Assembly (NCBI RefSeq): GCF_013368755.1
Contig: NC_049565.1
Span: 1,178,001-1,242,000 of the forward strand
Origin: Talaromyces rugulosus
Taxonomy: Eukaryota > Ascomycota > Eurotiomycetes > Eurotiales > Trichocomaceae
Length of the DNA: 64,000 bases
Direction of reading: 5' to 3'
Part shown: positions 1-11,431 of the stretch, in pieces
How the letters are laid out: each line of letters starts with the position of its first letter
How positions within the stretch are numbered: the first letter of the stretch is position 1
The notes under the pieces: generated by a model
The model's database searches: none
What the model was told of the DNA's origin: nothing
Seen by the model: the letters and a program-made list of their open reading frames with translations, nothing else
Program-made: the position numbers and the translations under genes

Positions 1-111
1 ATGTATTTCATCTGCAAGAGGGCCACGGTAAGTGAGTAGTACTTACTTCATGATAGTCTTCACAGCGTAGATACCGCCACCAACGAGAAGAGAAGTTTTG
101 AGGAGACCCAT
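1..111 (-). CDS. Small hydrophobic protein, partial at left edge
   Basis: An ATG at 111-109 opens a short frame encoding a glycine-rich hydrophobic segment (MGLLKTSLLVGGGIYAVKTI). After codon ATG-AA there is a good donor (GTAAGT, beginning at 46), so the gene probably continues by an intron past the left edge. Read without splicing it stops after 22 residues. A putative acceptor at 12-14 would make a 35-nt intron, too short to be convincing. Function unknown; a small single-pass membrane protein is an inference from composition only. Confidence 0.35.
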
Positions 112-689
112 TGTTGCGTTTTTGGAATTTGTATTGATGTTTCTGACAAAAGGTTGGTCAATTTGATATGCGTTTGAATGATATCAATTGATAATAGTAT
201 TGGAGATAGGTAGTATTGAACACTGAGAGAACTTGTTGATTGAAAAACAATATGAGGAACAAGAACGAACCGGGGAATTCATCTCTCTTAAATAACCCCA
301 TCTTCAAAGTAAAAAAAACCCCCTCATGATGCCATGGGTATTTTTGGTGATCTGTGGCTGATTGGCGCTCACTCGTACACTATACCCAAATCGGGAAAGA
401 GTCGCTCCAACAGGCAACCGCGTTTGAGCGCTGCGCCACTAGTAGTAATTATTAAGTCGTTGGCGATTAGGGCTATGTATGATTTAAGGTTACAGGCTGC
501 ATCATTCCAGACCAGACCATGTCGCACGAGGCTGTACTGCTTTGTTTACTTAAAAATAGCGACGAATCACTGATCGCCAAACGTCTATTTACACCAGTTA
601 CCATCATGGAGATATGGGAATGATACTTTTTTTTTAATAGCATTTTCAACTAGCAAAATATGGTTCAGAGTAATTTAAATCCATGTATC
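112..689. other. Intergenic, no gene seen
   Basis: This stretch holds the upstream region of the left-edge gene and the 3' flank of the tRNA methyltransferase gene. Open frames here are short, lack introns or recognisable motifs, and look accidental. Confidence 0.5.
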
Positions 690-3602
690 CTATACAGTCG
701 TATTGAACCGATCTTCTTCGTCGCCGTCGCGCTGATACGTCTCTCGCGACGACATGAGATCTGCTTGCTCTTGTCCACGCAGGATATTCTCGGCCTTGAT
801 CAGATCTTCCTCAGTCTTGGCGATCGGAGGCGGAATATCCTTCTCAATCTGAGCGTAGGTCATTTCCGAATCGGCAATTTCGGCCTTGGCCTCAGCCTCC
901 GACTTGTCCTTTGACTCTGTCTGTGAGTCCGATGCTAGATCTGTGGTTGGGGTATCTTCGGATCTGAACTTCGGCGGATGTATCACCGGGGTTTCGTCGT
1001 TGAAGAGACGGAGAAGCATGGCGCGTCGGTCCTCTTTTGGAAGCATCAGGTTGACAGAGTACATAGACCGCCATAGAGGCAGAACCATTCGCTCCCTGCG
1101 AGTTTTTTTGTTAGTTAGTTCCGAATGGGCAAAACAACGAAACGGGCTCTTACTGTAATCCATCTTCAGATTCACTTGGTTCCACCCTCATGATGCAACA
1201 TCCCAATTGTATATCCTTGGTCTGGTGGCCGATCTCACCTAATTGCTGGTACGTATGCTGGTCCAGTTTTGGGAAGAGCTCGACGAGCAATTTTCGTAGT
1301 GTTTGTTTCTTAGTCAAGGTCACCGTACGTTCCGGGCCGAGCCACGACTCAATGATGGGCAGGCCATCGGTCTGAATACGCCACTGGCACTGGTTGGGAC
1401 GTTGCGCGTCCTGTTTCACAAACATCTTTACACCACCGTGCACAAACTTCATGCCACGACCTTCATTTTCGGTCAGGATATCTCGCGCCAGCACGCTAGT
1501 GTAGTAGATCGTTTTGGTCATAGATCCCTCTGCGTTCCGCACCATAAATCGATCCCGTGGAAATTGATCGGAGATATTGTAAAACTTAAAAATCTCTGTA
1601 ATCTCATCTTCGGTGCCAGTGACATATTTGAAGGGCTCCTCAAACGGCTGCCCGGGCTTTCGCTTCACAGGTGGCTTCGCTTGTGCCGGGGCCTCTGCCT
1701 TGGGGAAATCCGTATTGTCTTCTTGACCCTCGACAGCGGATGGAGGTGGGTGGTGGACAGGGCGGTCGCCAATAATAACTTCAGTCCCATTCTCCAGCTT
1801 AGTGCGCTTCGTAGGCACTTGGTCCTCAAGGTGGCCGCTAGATCGCTTGCTGGGTGATGCTGGGGCGTCTAAGGTTGCGGTATATGACGGCTGATGAGAA
1901 GACTCTGCTACAGTGGCATCCTTTCCATCAGTCCCCGTGCTATGCGGTACGATGTCATCGAGACTCTCGATTTTGTCCAACGGCCCACCGTTATTATCCT
2001 TCGTTTTTTGCTCTAGCTCTTCGACGACAGCAGCAACCGAGGCTTTTGGAACAACCTTGTCGACATTCTCTGGCTTAGCTTTGATTTCGGTTTTCTTCTC
2101 CAGCACGGTGATGAAGAATCCGCCTGTATCTTGATGGTGTGGATAGACTCGGAGACAACGCTCCAGAGGTAGATCTTTCGAAGGTGGGAACATCGTACTG
2201 GATAGCCGACCTAGCCCGGATATACCCGCAGTTTTCCTGTGCTCTTCGACCTCTTGCCAGCTGTTCCATACACGACAGTCGCGGTCCAAGACTTTCCACG
2301 ACCGCAGTCCGTCTGCTCGTTTCAAATCCGGCAGTTCTTGGCTGCAGTCGATAATTTCAACAAAGTTCGACCCTCCACAGCGCGCAACTGCAGCAGCAAT
2401 CACGGCTTCGTTCTCGATCGGATTCAAACTGCAGGTAGAATAGACAACACGCCCACCGGTCTTTAACATCTGAAGAGCCCGGACCAGGATGCGCAGCTGC
2501 GTCGCGTGCAACCCAAGGGCATTTCCAGGTGTCCAGTCTTTCCATATAGTGGGGTTCTTCCGTACTGTACCATCACCAGAACATGGAACGTCGGCAAGGA
2601 TTCGGTCAAACTTGAGGTAGTTATTGAAGCGCTCTCTCCCAGGTGGCGAAGGCAGCTTGATGGATGGATATCCGGTCGCATCGTGGTTGGTAACAAGAAG
2701 GTTTGGCGAGTTCAGTCGCTTCATTTGATGAACCAACATGTGTGCTCGCTTGAAGTCGCTGTCGTTAGCAACGAGGAGACCAGTTGTTCGTCCGTAATCC
2801 TCTAGGCCAGCGGGGAGTTTAGAGGGATCGTACGTGCCCTGCTTGATGTCTTCCATAACTTTTCTCGTGGCATCCTCTTCTCCAATGTGAAGCAGCTCCA
2901 TCAGCTGGGTTGACTTGCTTCCAGGGGCAGCACACATGTCCAATACTGTCATGCCGGGTCTGATATCGAGGAACAGAGGTGGTATCATACTGACAACCTC
3001 CTGCCGAGTAATATTGCCAACTTCTGTTTCGGCCACGAGGAACTTTTGAAAAGAAGCAAAAGGGGGGAAACGCCGGATGACCTTTTTCGGGGTCGTCATA
3101 TACCACGCGAGCTCATCGGGATACCATGGTACGGGCTTCGGAGGCTCAACAGCGTTTCCTTCGTAGGTAATGGAGGTGATCTGGGGGATATGGAAGTCCA
3201 CCAGGCGCTGTTTGACAGCGACCGCATGTCTGTCAAAGATTGATCGTTAGCTCATGCCAATAAGTAAAAAAAAATAGAACTTCGAGCGAGCCAAGGTATG
3301 ACGTACCCTCTCGAGCCGGTGAAACGGAAACTATTGGGCAGTTCTCTTCTCAATGCCGGCCAGAAAGCCTCTTGATCTTCGGCCGGAATGATTCCATGGT
3401 CGTTATAGTAGCTCTCGTACTTGGCATTCGACTTCTCAAGCTCTTCCCAGCTTCCTCGTACTCCACGGCTGCCGCCGCCGCCGCCGCTTCCTCCGCCTCT
3501 CTTGCCAAACTGCATTGAGGAATATCCATTAGTCAAAAGACACTATTGAAATACCAAATGCGAATAGCAACAAAGAAGACGTACCTTTTTGCCTCTGCCC
3601 AT
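690..3602 (-). CDS. ncl1: tRNA (cytosine-5-)-methyltransferase, NCL1/TRM4 (NSUN2) family
   Basis: SAM-dependent RNA m5C methyltransferase predicted to modify several tRNA positions in the nucleus. Exons on the minus strand are 3602-3585, 3509-3307, 3229-1154 and 1095-690, in phase, giving about 900 residues, close to fungal NCL1 proteins. The first exon codes only MGRGKK and is followed by a Gly-rich basic stretch. The SAM-binding motif DMCAAPGSKS lies near residue 172, motif IV ADVPCSGDGT (Cys about 290) and the catalytic-Cys motif STCSLNP (Cys about 340) are both present, so the two-cysteine mechanism of the family is intact. The C-terminal third is acidic and low-complexity, with a TRM4-type C-terminal domain before the tail. 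All introns are GT-AG. Identification is strong. Confidence 0.93.
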
Positions 3603-4273
3603 TGCGAGTGGTGGCGCAAGACGTTGCAGTATGTCGTTCGATTGTCCCGCTCCGCAGATTTGGTTTTTTTTCTGAAGCTCTTCGATCGACCCGCTTTGCT
3701 TATCGCGGGACAAGCTGCGGCGGGGAATAGTCGGCCCGGGATTTACATGTATCAATTGATGTAGGCTGGCTAGCCAAATAAACATTGAAGCCGTATTAGG
3801 GAGTTTCACACGGAGTGTAAGAATTTTTGTTATATATTTGCTAGGGTTTATTTTTGGGGTGCTATTGAGCAATGCATGTGGTATTGCAAGAGTCCCTGTC
3901 CAATCTCAGGTCGTCAACAAAAGAAGAATAGACATGAAAATAAAAAACAAGACGACCGCAGTCGAGAATTATTTTGAGTAAATGACGCTGGTTCTTAAGT
4001 CATAGCACACAGGAAAAAATACACTAGACAGTAAAAGATATGAAAGATAGGAAATGAGATGTATATGTGAGAGGGGGGAGCTGGGGAAAATGCATAGCCA
4101 AACGGTTTGAAGATACCCTCCAAGTAGAGGGAAATATCGTCTGGAAGGGTGTTTCAAAATGCACAAATCATGACTGCGTACTATGCAATAACGTAATAGC
4201 GACGTCAAAAGCTTTTCAAAGACTGTGTGCAGTTTGTCCAAAGATAAACGATCTAACGAATCGTTCGGTTTAT
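3603..4273. other. Intergenic between ncl1 5' end and bfr1 3' end
   Basis: Contains the ncl1 upstream region and the bfr1 3' untranslated region. No conserved coding frame is apparent. A rev-comp frame at 3543-3872 is only the first ncl1 codons plus upstream DNA. Confidence 0.5.
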
Positions 4274-5903
4274 TTATGCCTTGTCTTCGAGGGAGGCCTT
4301 CTTGAGTTCATCGGCAGCATCGGCAGCGCCGTCCTCCTCTTGCTTCGCCTCAGCCTCGGCAGACACATGGCCGTTGACGCCAGCGTTGGTTTGAGCGACC
4401 TTCTTGCCGTGGTCGGTGGCGCGTTGAGACTCCTCTTCCAAGCGCTCAATCTCCTCCTTGGCCTTCTTGATGTTCTGTTCAAATGTTAGCTCATTGCTTT
4501 GAGTTTGAGCGGAAATATACATGGAGACATACCTCCTGGGTCTTGGAAGCCTGGTTCTTCTTCCATTCAGTGATCTTGGCAGCGAGCTTCTCAACGACTG
4601 TAGGGACATCGCCCTGGCTCATGGGCTGGTCAACCTTGACCTTGGCAAAGTCCTCAATGACGCCAAAGCTGAGGTTGAATTTGCCCTCGGTGGGTGTGCC
4701 TGGAGCAGGGGAGGCGGTGGTGCCTTTCTTTCCCTTCTTGCCCTTCTTTCCACCTGTTCCCTTGAAGTAGTCTTCCTCGCGCTCGTCCTTCTTTACAACT
4801 CTGATACCCTTGATGTCGGAGTCATCCACAGTACGTCCAACCTCAGCACGGAAAGCACCATCAGTAGTCTTCTTGGCATCATCGAGACCGAGACTCGCGA
4901 AGTTGTATGAAGGGTCGAAGTGACGGATAAGACCCTGGGCGGTCAGAATCTCATCAGTATAAGCCAGCTGGGAAGCCTCTTCGAGTTTCTTGTCGGCAAT
5001 CTTCTTCTTCTTCTCGCGCTCAAAGGCATCACGCTCTGCCTTTTGGCGCTCCCGACGGACCTTCCATGCTTCATCCTCGTATTCCTTGTAGGCCTTGCGA
5101 GCCTTGTAGTAGGTGTCCTTGATTTCGCGAATGGCCAGGAACTTGGCTTGCTGGTCCTTTTGCAATTTTGTGCGCTCATCACGGAGGGAGTTGAGGGTCT
5201 TGAAAGCAGAGTCCTGGTCGCCCTTGATGGAATCAAGCTCCTTTGTAATCTCGTTATATTTGTCACTGAGAGCACGAGCCTCGGGGTTGTCCATGGCTTT
5301 CTTCAGATCGGCAATCTGCTTCTTCAAGGTATCAATACCCTTTTGGCCGTCGTCCAAGCCAGCAAAGTTCTTGCGCTGCTTGCGAAGACTAGAGATGTCG
5401 GAGAGAGCCTTTTTCTCATCCACGAGACGCATCTTGCCAGAGTCAACATCCTTCTCGAGGCGAGAGATCTCCTTGTCGATCTCCTCAACGTTCTTGAATG
5501 AAATCTTATTACGAGAGTTGTTCTGCTCGGCAACACGGGCCTTGAGGTTCGAGTCAAGAGCGCTCAGTTTCTCCTGGGTGCTTGAACGGGCAGACTTGAA
5601 CCCTTGCTGCTTCTGACGGATGGCGGCGAGCTCAGCACGAAGCTCCTTTTGCCGTTGGGCAGCAGGCGAGTCCTGGTTGTTGGGCTTGGCGGACTCGATT
5701 TTGGCCTTAATCTGGTTCTATATGCAGCAATCCAATTAGCAAACCACCATAGACAACGCCAGGGATCCATCAGCACGAACCAGCTTCTCCTGAGCCGTAG
5801 TGTGCTCCTTCTCGGCTTGGGCCAGGCTGGCCTTGTACGCATCCTCATCGGGCTTGACGGGGCGAGCCTTCTGCCCAGCGGGCTCCGAGACAGCGGCAGA
5901 CAT
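4274..5903 (-). CDS. bfr1: BFR1-like nuclear segregation / mRNP-associated coiled-coil protein
   Basis: Homologue of yeast Bfr1, a polysome- and ER-associated RNA-binding protein first found as a brefeldin A resistance suppressor. Exons are 5903-5781, 5717-4533 and 4474-4274, all phase 0, giving 502 residues. The sequence is almost entirely charged coiled coil (KLEKD, DTLKKQIADLKKA, RRERQKAERDAFE), with a lysine-rich GGKKGKKGKKG linker near residue 340 and an acidic Ala/Glu-rich tail. An in-frame ATG lies 36 nt upstream, but the chosen start matches the family N-terminus. It is divergent from rpb5 across a 655-bp shared promoter. Alternative families of coiled-coil proteins are unlikely because the PNNQDSPAAQRQKELRAEL region is characteristic. 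Confidence 0.88.
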
Positions 5904-6558
5904 GTTGTCTTGATTGATGCCTAGGTAGAAGACGGACAATTGAAGTCAGCGTGAGGGTCCTTTGTGGATTTTGTCAGGGAATTGAAGACAGAGAGCCTGG
6001 TCACGAGTTGCTGGCGATGCAGAGGCCGATGCGAGAGTGGGGATAAAAAACCGGAAGAAAAACAAAAGAATTGAACTTACTGTGAGGTGAAGACGGGGGA
6101 GAAGAGAGGCGCAAGTGACCGGCCACAAGACGTGAATTGAGCCAGGGGACGATGCGAAAGAAGACCCTCGGTCGACAGAGTTGATTATGCGATGCGATCC
6201 TTGAGAGGTTTGTTTTCGCTTGTAATTTTCTCCGATTATTCTGGCCTCTTCGACGGGCCGCCAAGACCGGTTTCCCACTAGCCCCGAATTTATTTTAACG
6301 TTCGGGCAACGCTAGCGCCGCTGCGATCATTTTGCTTCCTGCTTTCTTCTTTCGTTATTATTTCCTGTCGCCTGCTTGCAACAAAAACAACCTGTGTTGC
6401 TCGACCTGCCGCGCCTCGCACCAGTTGATTATCAGTTTTCGAAAGAGGCCCGCCCTGAAACTTGTCCGCTGCACGAGCGCGCGCTCTCCTCTGCCGTCGC
6501 GACCAAAAGATTTTCCTGCGCCGCGGCGCCCATAAGAGAGAGATAGAGAAAAGATATC
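5904..6558. promoter_or_regulatory. Divergent promoter region bfr1 / rpb5
   Basis: 655 bp between two divergently transcribed housekeeping genes. It has no clear TATA box and is rich in C/T tracts near the rpb5 side (6330-6420), typical of fungal housekeeping promoters. 5' UTR introns cannot be ruled out. Confidence 0.5.
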
Positions 6559-7416
6559 ATGGATGAGACTTCAGGTGTTTCCAAGGAGGCCGAGCGTCAG
6601 GTCACTCGACTCTGGCATACGTGGAAGACTGTCCACTCTATGTTGTCTGATCGGGTGCGTTCATCAGAGTTCTAAAAAAAAAGAGCATGACAGATCCAAA
6701 CGTTGAAGTTTCCTGCTGACCTGATTCCATCTGCAGGGATATGAGGTTTCCGAAGAAGAGCTGGGGATTTCCCTTGCAGACTTTACCGCAAAATACACGG
6801 ATTCCATGGGGTTTCCTGAGTATGCATAATCTTTCAACACTTATCGCGTACAAAGCTAACAAGCCTGTCCTTTTTTTTGCTATGTAGACGAAGCCGTATG
6901 AGAGTCGTTGCCATACCATCCGAAGCCATGAAGGCCAAACACACCGGAATCAAGAGACGAGCCACCGACCCAGACCCCGTCCCGGATTGTGGACAAATAT
7001 ACGTCGAATTCTGCACCGACTCGACCGGGGTTGGCGCCAAACAAGTGCGCGCGTTCATCCACACTGTCGACGAAGGAAACTACCACTCGGGGATCTTCGT
7101 CACGCAGACACCCATCTCCCCGTCGGCCGTGCGTCTTCTCACCACCCTCGACAAGCGAATCTGCGAGCATTTTCAAGAATCCGACCTGCTCGTCAATATC
7201 ACACGCCACGAACTTGTGCCAAAACATGTTCTGTTGAGCGCCGAGGAAAAAGCCCGTTTGTTGGATCGCTACCGTTTGAAAGAATCGCAGCTACCTCGTA
7301 TTCAGTTTTCTGACCCTGTTTCTCGTTACCTTGGCCTGCGACGTGGCCAGGTCATTAAAATTATCCGAAAGAGTGAAACGGCTGGTCGGTATGCCAGTTA
7401 CCGATGGGTTATTTGA
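6559..7416 (+). CDS. rpb5: DNA-directed RNA polymerases I, II and III subunit RPABC1 (Rpb5)
   Basis: Shared subunit of all three nuclear RNA polymerases. Exons 6559-6654, 6737-6819 and 6888-7416 are in phase and give 235 residues; yeast Rpb5 is 215. The N-terminal part carries [13 protein letters not shown] and the eukaryote-specific jaw domain. The C-terminal assembly domain shared with archaeal subunit H is evident: [15 protein letters not shown], then the [18 protein letters not shown] block, ending in YASYRWVI. The last exon is long and uninterrupted. It starts 655 bp from the divergent bfr1 start and is convergent with the SAT4-type gene downstream. Confidence 0.95.
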
Positions 7417-7960
7417 GCTGCCTTGTGAACAAAGTCGGTATCATATACACTTGCGTCGGGAAGGGTATATCATTGGGTTAAACAAAAACCGAATTCCAAC
7501 GAGAAGACCACAACGGGGGACAATATCAAAAAAAAAAAAACAGGTCTAAAAGAGAAAGCATGGTGTAATGGCGTCTGGGATTTAAAGCTTGATATTTTGT
7601 TTTCTAGCTTTTTTCAAGGTACAACCCCTGGATTGGCCTGATCAATAATTGTATCAATGATGTATTTATGTCCGTTTCTTGAATTATGTCGAAATTGATA
7701 TCATCAAATCAATCAATTGATGTTTGAAATAACATTACTATAAAATAGCAGGATCAATCAATCAATATAAAGTATAAATTATGAACAGTCGCTCTATAGC
7801 CACTATATGTAAATATATATATCAAATCTAAAACAATGTACATGTTCCTCCCTGGGGTATATCCAATAAAATAATTGACGCCATAAATGCATATGCAAAA
7901 ATTTAAACAGAAACAAAAAGGAACCACCATGACCACCCGACTGGTAACGCGAGCACCAGT
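7417..7960. other. Intergenic between convergent genes, AT-rich
   Basis: 544 bp of AT-rich DNA between two 3' ends, with an A12 run near 7530 and several ATCAAT/ATTGAT near-repeats (7620-7770). It presumably holds both 3' UTRs and polyadenylation signals. No gene seen. Confidence 0.5.
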
Positions 7961-9633
7961 CTAATTCGTATTAGAGGTTGTATTTGAGAGTAAACCGCCT
8001 GCGTCATGTAGTTCGAGGTCTGGGATATTATGATACTCGTCAGACTCGCGGTGATAGTAAGCAGGAGCTGGTCGATTGAGAGCAGTCTCCGGGTTGCCCC
8101 TGGGGTTGTGGCTAGAGGATACGTTGCTAGCAGGCGAGTTGCTTGTATAAGAATCGGAAGGAGAGAGAAGACCACCGACGTCTTGCCAAGGAGGATCGCT
8201 TCCTTGGTCATATGGCATATATCGCGACATGCCTGTGTTTGTAGACTGTGTAGAGAGATGAGACGAGGAGCGAGGAAGTGGGTAAGGCGCTCTAGTTGTG
8301 GTAGGCGACGGCGGATCACAGTCATCGAGTAGACCACCAACGTCATGAAAGGATACACGTCTTGGCGAGACCTTCAGGCTCTCTGAATCGCCAGAGGCTG
8401 ATAAATGCGACTGGGACCTGAAATTACCCGCAGTAGAAGCCCGGTCGTTCCTTTGATGACCCTGGCTGAATGTCCACCCCTCAGCCACCCCGCCTGTCAT
8501 GGCTACTGGAGCAGGGCGGACTTTGTTGGCTTCAACAGCGTGCATTTCAGGGTCTATCCGGATACCCATGTCACGGACCAGATCCGCGTCACTCCCCCAG
8601 TGATTTTGAGTGAGTGTCGTTCGTCTGACCGAGCTTTGATCGGCACTCTCAGTAATCGAGAGCGAGCCTCCAGGGCGCTTAAACTTGGCCTTTTTGAGAC
8701 CCCGATCACGGACAAAGGACCCAATCACGACAAAATTTGAAACTGCAGTGGCGGCTAGTATCTCAAAAGAAGCAAGGAGAGAACGAAAGCTTTGTAGACC
8801 ATCCCGTCTGATGACCGAGGGTACTCTGTACCCAGTGATAGCGACCAACACGAATGACGAGGCGAACAAAACAGTAAGCTGAATTTTGCGTTTGATTGTC
8901 ATGGCCGACGTGACGAAGAGGGAAACAGGTAGGGCCACCAGGAAGAAATCCGTCAAGATGTCGCACACTCCCATAGTCATCAAATTCGCGTAGCCGAGTC
9001 GGCATTGAGGGCCTGGATCGGGGGTCACTTGCCAATAGTGATTGAAAGGTTGGCACTCGACCAATGTGGCGATTATAACCGCGACTAGTGTACTAGCAAG
9101 GAAGTATTCGATGGATCGAAGGGCGATTTGAAAAGTCCGTGTCCATACCATGCCGGTCAGTCGTCGGAGGAACTCACAAACGGTGTATTTTGCCATCCAG
9201 ATACTAAGAAAATTGCGAATCCGGTTAGTTACTCTGCTCTAGACGTTGGGCAACGCAAACGCAGTGCTTACTAGAGTGCGTAGAATATCCTTGACACTAA
9301 AACAAGCTTGCTCCCAGTCTCTCGATGGTGAATCTCCAGCTCGGTCAGTGAGTGTGTTTTCGTGTTATTTGTACCCCATATCAGAACAACGTGAACGAAA
9401 GCCATCCTGACAAAAAGCGGGATTATGCTGGCAATCATGAATTTGTCTTCGGTGAAGAATCGATTCGTCCGTTGGTATCGACCGATGACTCTGACGAGGA
9501 TGATGACGAACGAGAAACAGGTGCACCACCAGCTGATCAGGAGAGTCGGATTGTCTTGCGCACGCGTATGAGGATCTGGCGGGACATTTCCGTACATGCT
9601 CCTGGCGACGAGCCCGGTGAGCGCGGAGGACAT
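7961..9633 (-). CDS. SAT4/rhodopsin-domain fungal integral membrane protein
   Basis: Exons 9633-9272 and 9203-7961, joined in phase across a 68-nt intron, give 534 residues. The N-terminal about 300 residues form a seven-helix membrane domain of the fungal SAT4 / Rhodopsin (PTH11-adjacent) type, including the family-like ALRSIEYFLASTLVAVII, VECQPFNHYW and GVCDILTDFFLVALPV stretches. The remaining about 230 residues are a hydrophilic, Ser-rich cytoplasmic tail. That tail carries three spaced copies of a D-V/A-GGLL motif (see findings). Members of this family are poorly characterised; some are candidate receptors. No substrate or ligand can be named from sequence. It is convergent with rpb5. 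Confidence 0.82.
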
Positions 9634-11431
9634 TGCCCTGCTAGCTTGCGGCTACCGGCCGCAAAAATGCAGTGTAATGCAGTTGAGATAGCTGCTCATT
9701 TATTGACAGTGAAAATTATTCCTACCCTTCCTTGTCTCAAGAATGCTCGAATGGTGGAGATCCATTTGAAGTTGTGTATAAATGGGCAGCGATAGCATTG
9801 GCGCTAAGGAGACTGACAGTATTTAGATTTTAGGGCAGACGATAGCGGGAAGTCTCTTTTTTTTCGCCGACGGGTTGGCGCGTGAAGAAAGAAGGTTGGA
9901 CAAAGGCCAAGGTGGGAAGATGTCAAGAGTTTCACATCGTTACAGCGAACAAAGGATAATCATGAATATCAAGGGGAAAGCTAGAAAAGCCGACCTAACC
10001 CGTAAAATATCTCACGATGACAGAAGCGACAGCGTCCGAGCGGGGCCACAGATAACATCAATAGCTCTAGCGGCCAATCAGTGGGGTAACATCACGAACC
10101 GGTGAAAGACAGCTCACGAGGATGCCACGGCCCAAGCAGGCTTTCTGCCCTGGATCAGTGGATGCTGATAGCAGATGGAGGAGCCCGACGACACCGGCGA
10201 CATCAGTTGACTCGCGATACATGTCGGAGGAAGCAGTCACGGCGGCTTGCGCAGATTTGCCGGATCTCGGTAGTCATGGCACAATCCGACCATGACGAGG
10301 AAAAGGCGAGCGCCCTGAATGGTGCTGCGCCGCATGCAGGAGATTAACGGGCAACGGGCACCGGATCTGACTCGGGTGTCTCCAGTGAGACGAGGGAAGA
10401 AAAGGCGCTATACGAGACAGGACGATGGTCTTGCTCACCCCGCATCACAGGGAAGGAGCGGTCACGGGCAACCCTCGCCCACGGACATTTTGAGCTTTTT
10501 CGGGTTAGTCCAGCGGGGCGGCGGGGCCCGATGGCAGCTATGGGTCTGGAACTCGCTGTCCATTGGCTGCTGCTGCGATTATCTCGATTGGCGGCAAAGC
10601 TAAAATATCAACGGCCAATTGCGGAGCACAGATTCTGCCGCACTGAACCTTAATTGACAGGCAGGGCCGCAGTGTCGCCTGATCACATGCCGTCAAAGCA
10701 ACGTGGCTTTGTCGCTTATCTGGTGTGACGCGCCAGCTGCGCGGCGAAAAAGGAGACGAGGGCAGACGTGAAATAAGGGGGTCTGCAACGGAGACAACAA
10801 AATTGGGGACTGTATTTGTTTGATAAGGGTCTGGGATTCGGTTGGATGCATCCGGGACCCGCTTACTAAGAGGTTCTCACCAATCAGCGGCTCTGTATTT
10901 GTCGGTGACCCACTGTGTCTCATTCTCATAATTGTAATATACATACTGCCTCTAGGTCAAGGTTCAAATGAGCAAGCCGCTTATTTGTATCCTTTTTTGT
11001 AACCACCAAAGGTCCAAGGGGTTGTTGCGGCTCTGGAACGGATCGAGTCGAACCTACCACGGTAGGAAGTTCAAATATCCTTTGGGATATAATGGTGTCC
11101 CATTTTCACAATGCCCTACTGAAGATTCGCGCGACTGCCAATTGGTAACTATGTCCATATACGACTGTGCTTAAATGTCGTACGCTGTTTCTGAGGACAC
11201 GTTGGTCTTACACATATAAGTCAACAATCGGCGGATATAACGTTCTAAAGCCGAGAGTATCCCACCCCCTTATACTAGTTGACGTCATTTACGCAATTCT
11301 TTTTCCTCATTCACGGATATAAGCTTCGGCTTCATTTAATAACCTATCAAAAGTCTTTTCCTATATAAAATGGGGAGAACATGATGAAATTAAGATTTTC
11401 ATGGCAGCATTGAAGCATCGGTACTACCGAG
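9634..11431. other. 1.8-kb gene-poor spacer
   Basis: Between the divergent SAT4-type gene and the amidohydrolase. Six-frame inspection shows only short frames without motifs. Composition is comparatively G/C-rich at 10,000-10,800 and then AT-richer towards 11,400. It may hold long promoters, but I recognise no element except the TATA box at its right end. Confidence 0.5.
11362..11370 (+). promoter_or_regulatory. TATA box of the amidohydrolase gene
   Basis: TATATAAAA about 62 nt upstream of the ATG at 11,432, a plausible core-promoter distance for fungi. Confidence 0.5.

Noticed and set aside
5113..5616. Long plus-strand frames opposite bfr1 (4,920-5,616)
   Set aside because: They are shadows of a Lys/Glu-rich coiled-coil gene, which leaves long leucine/serine-rich antisense frames.
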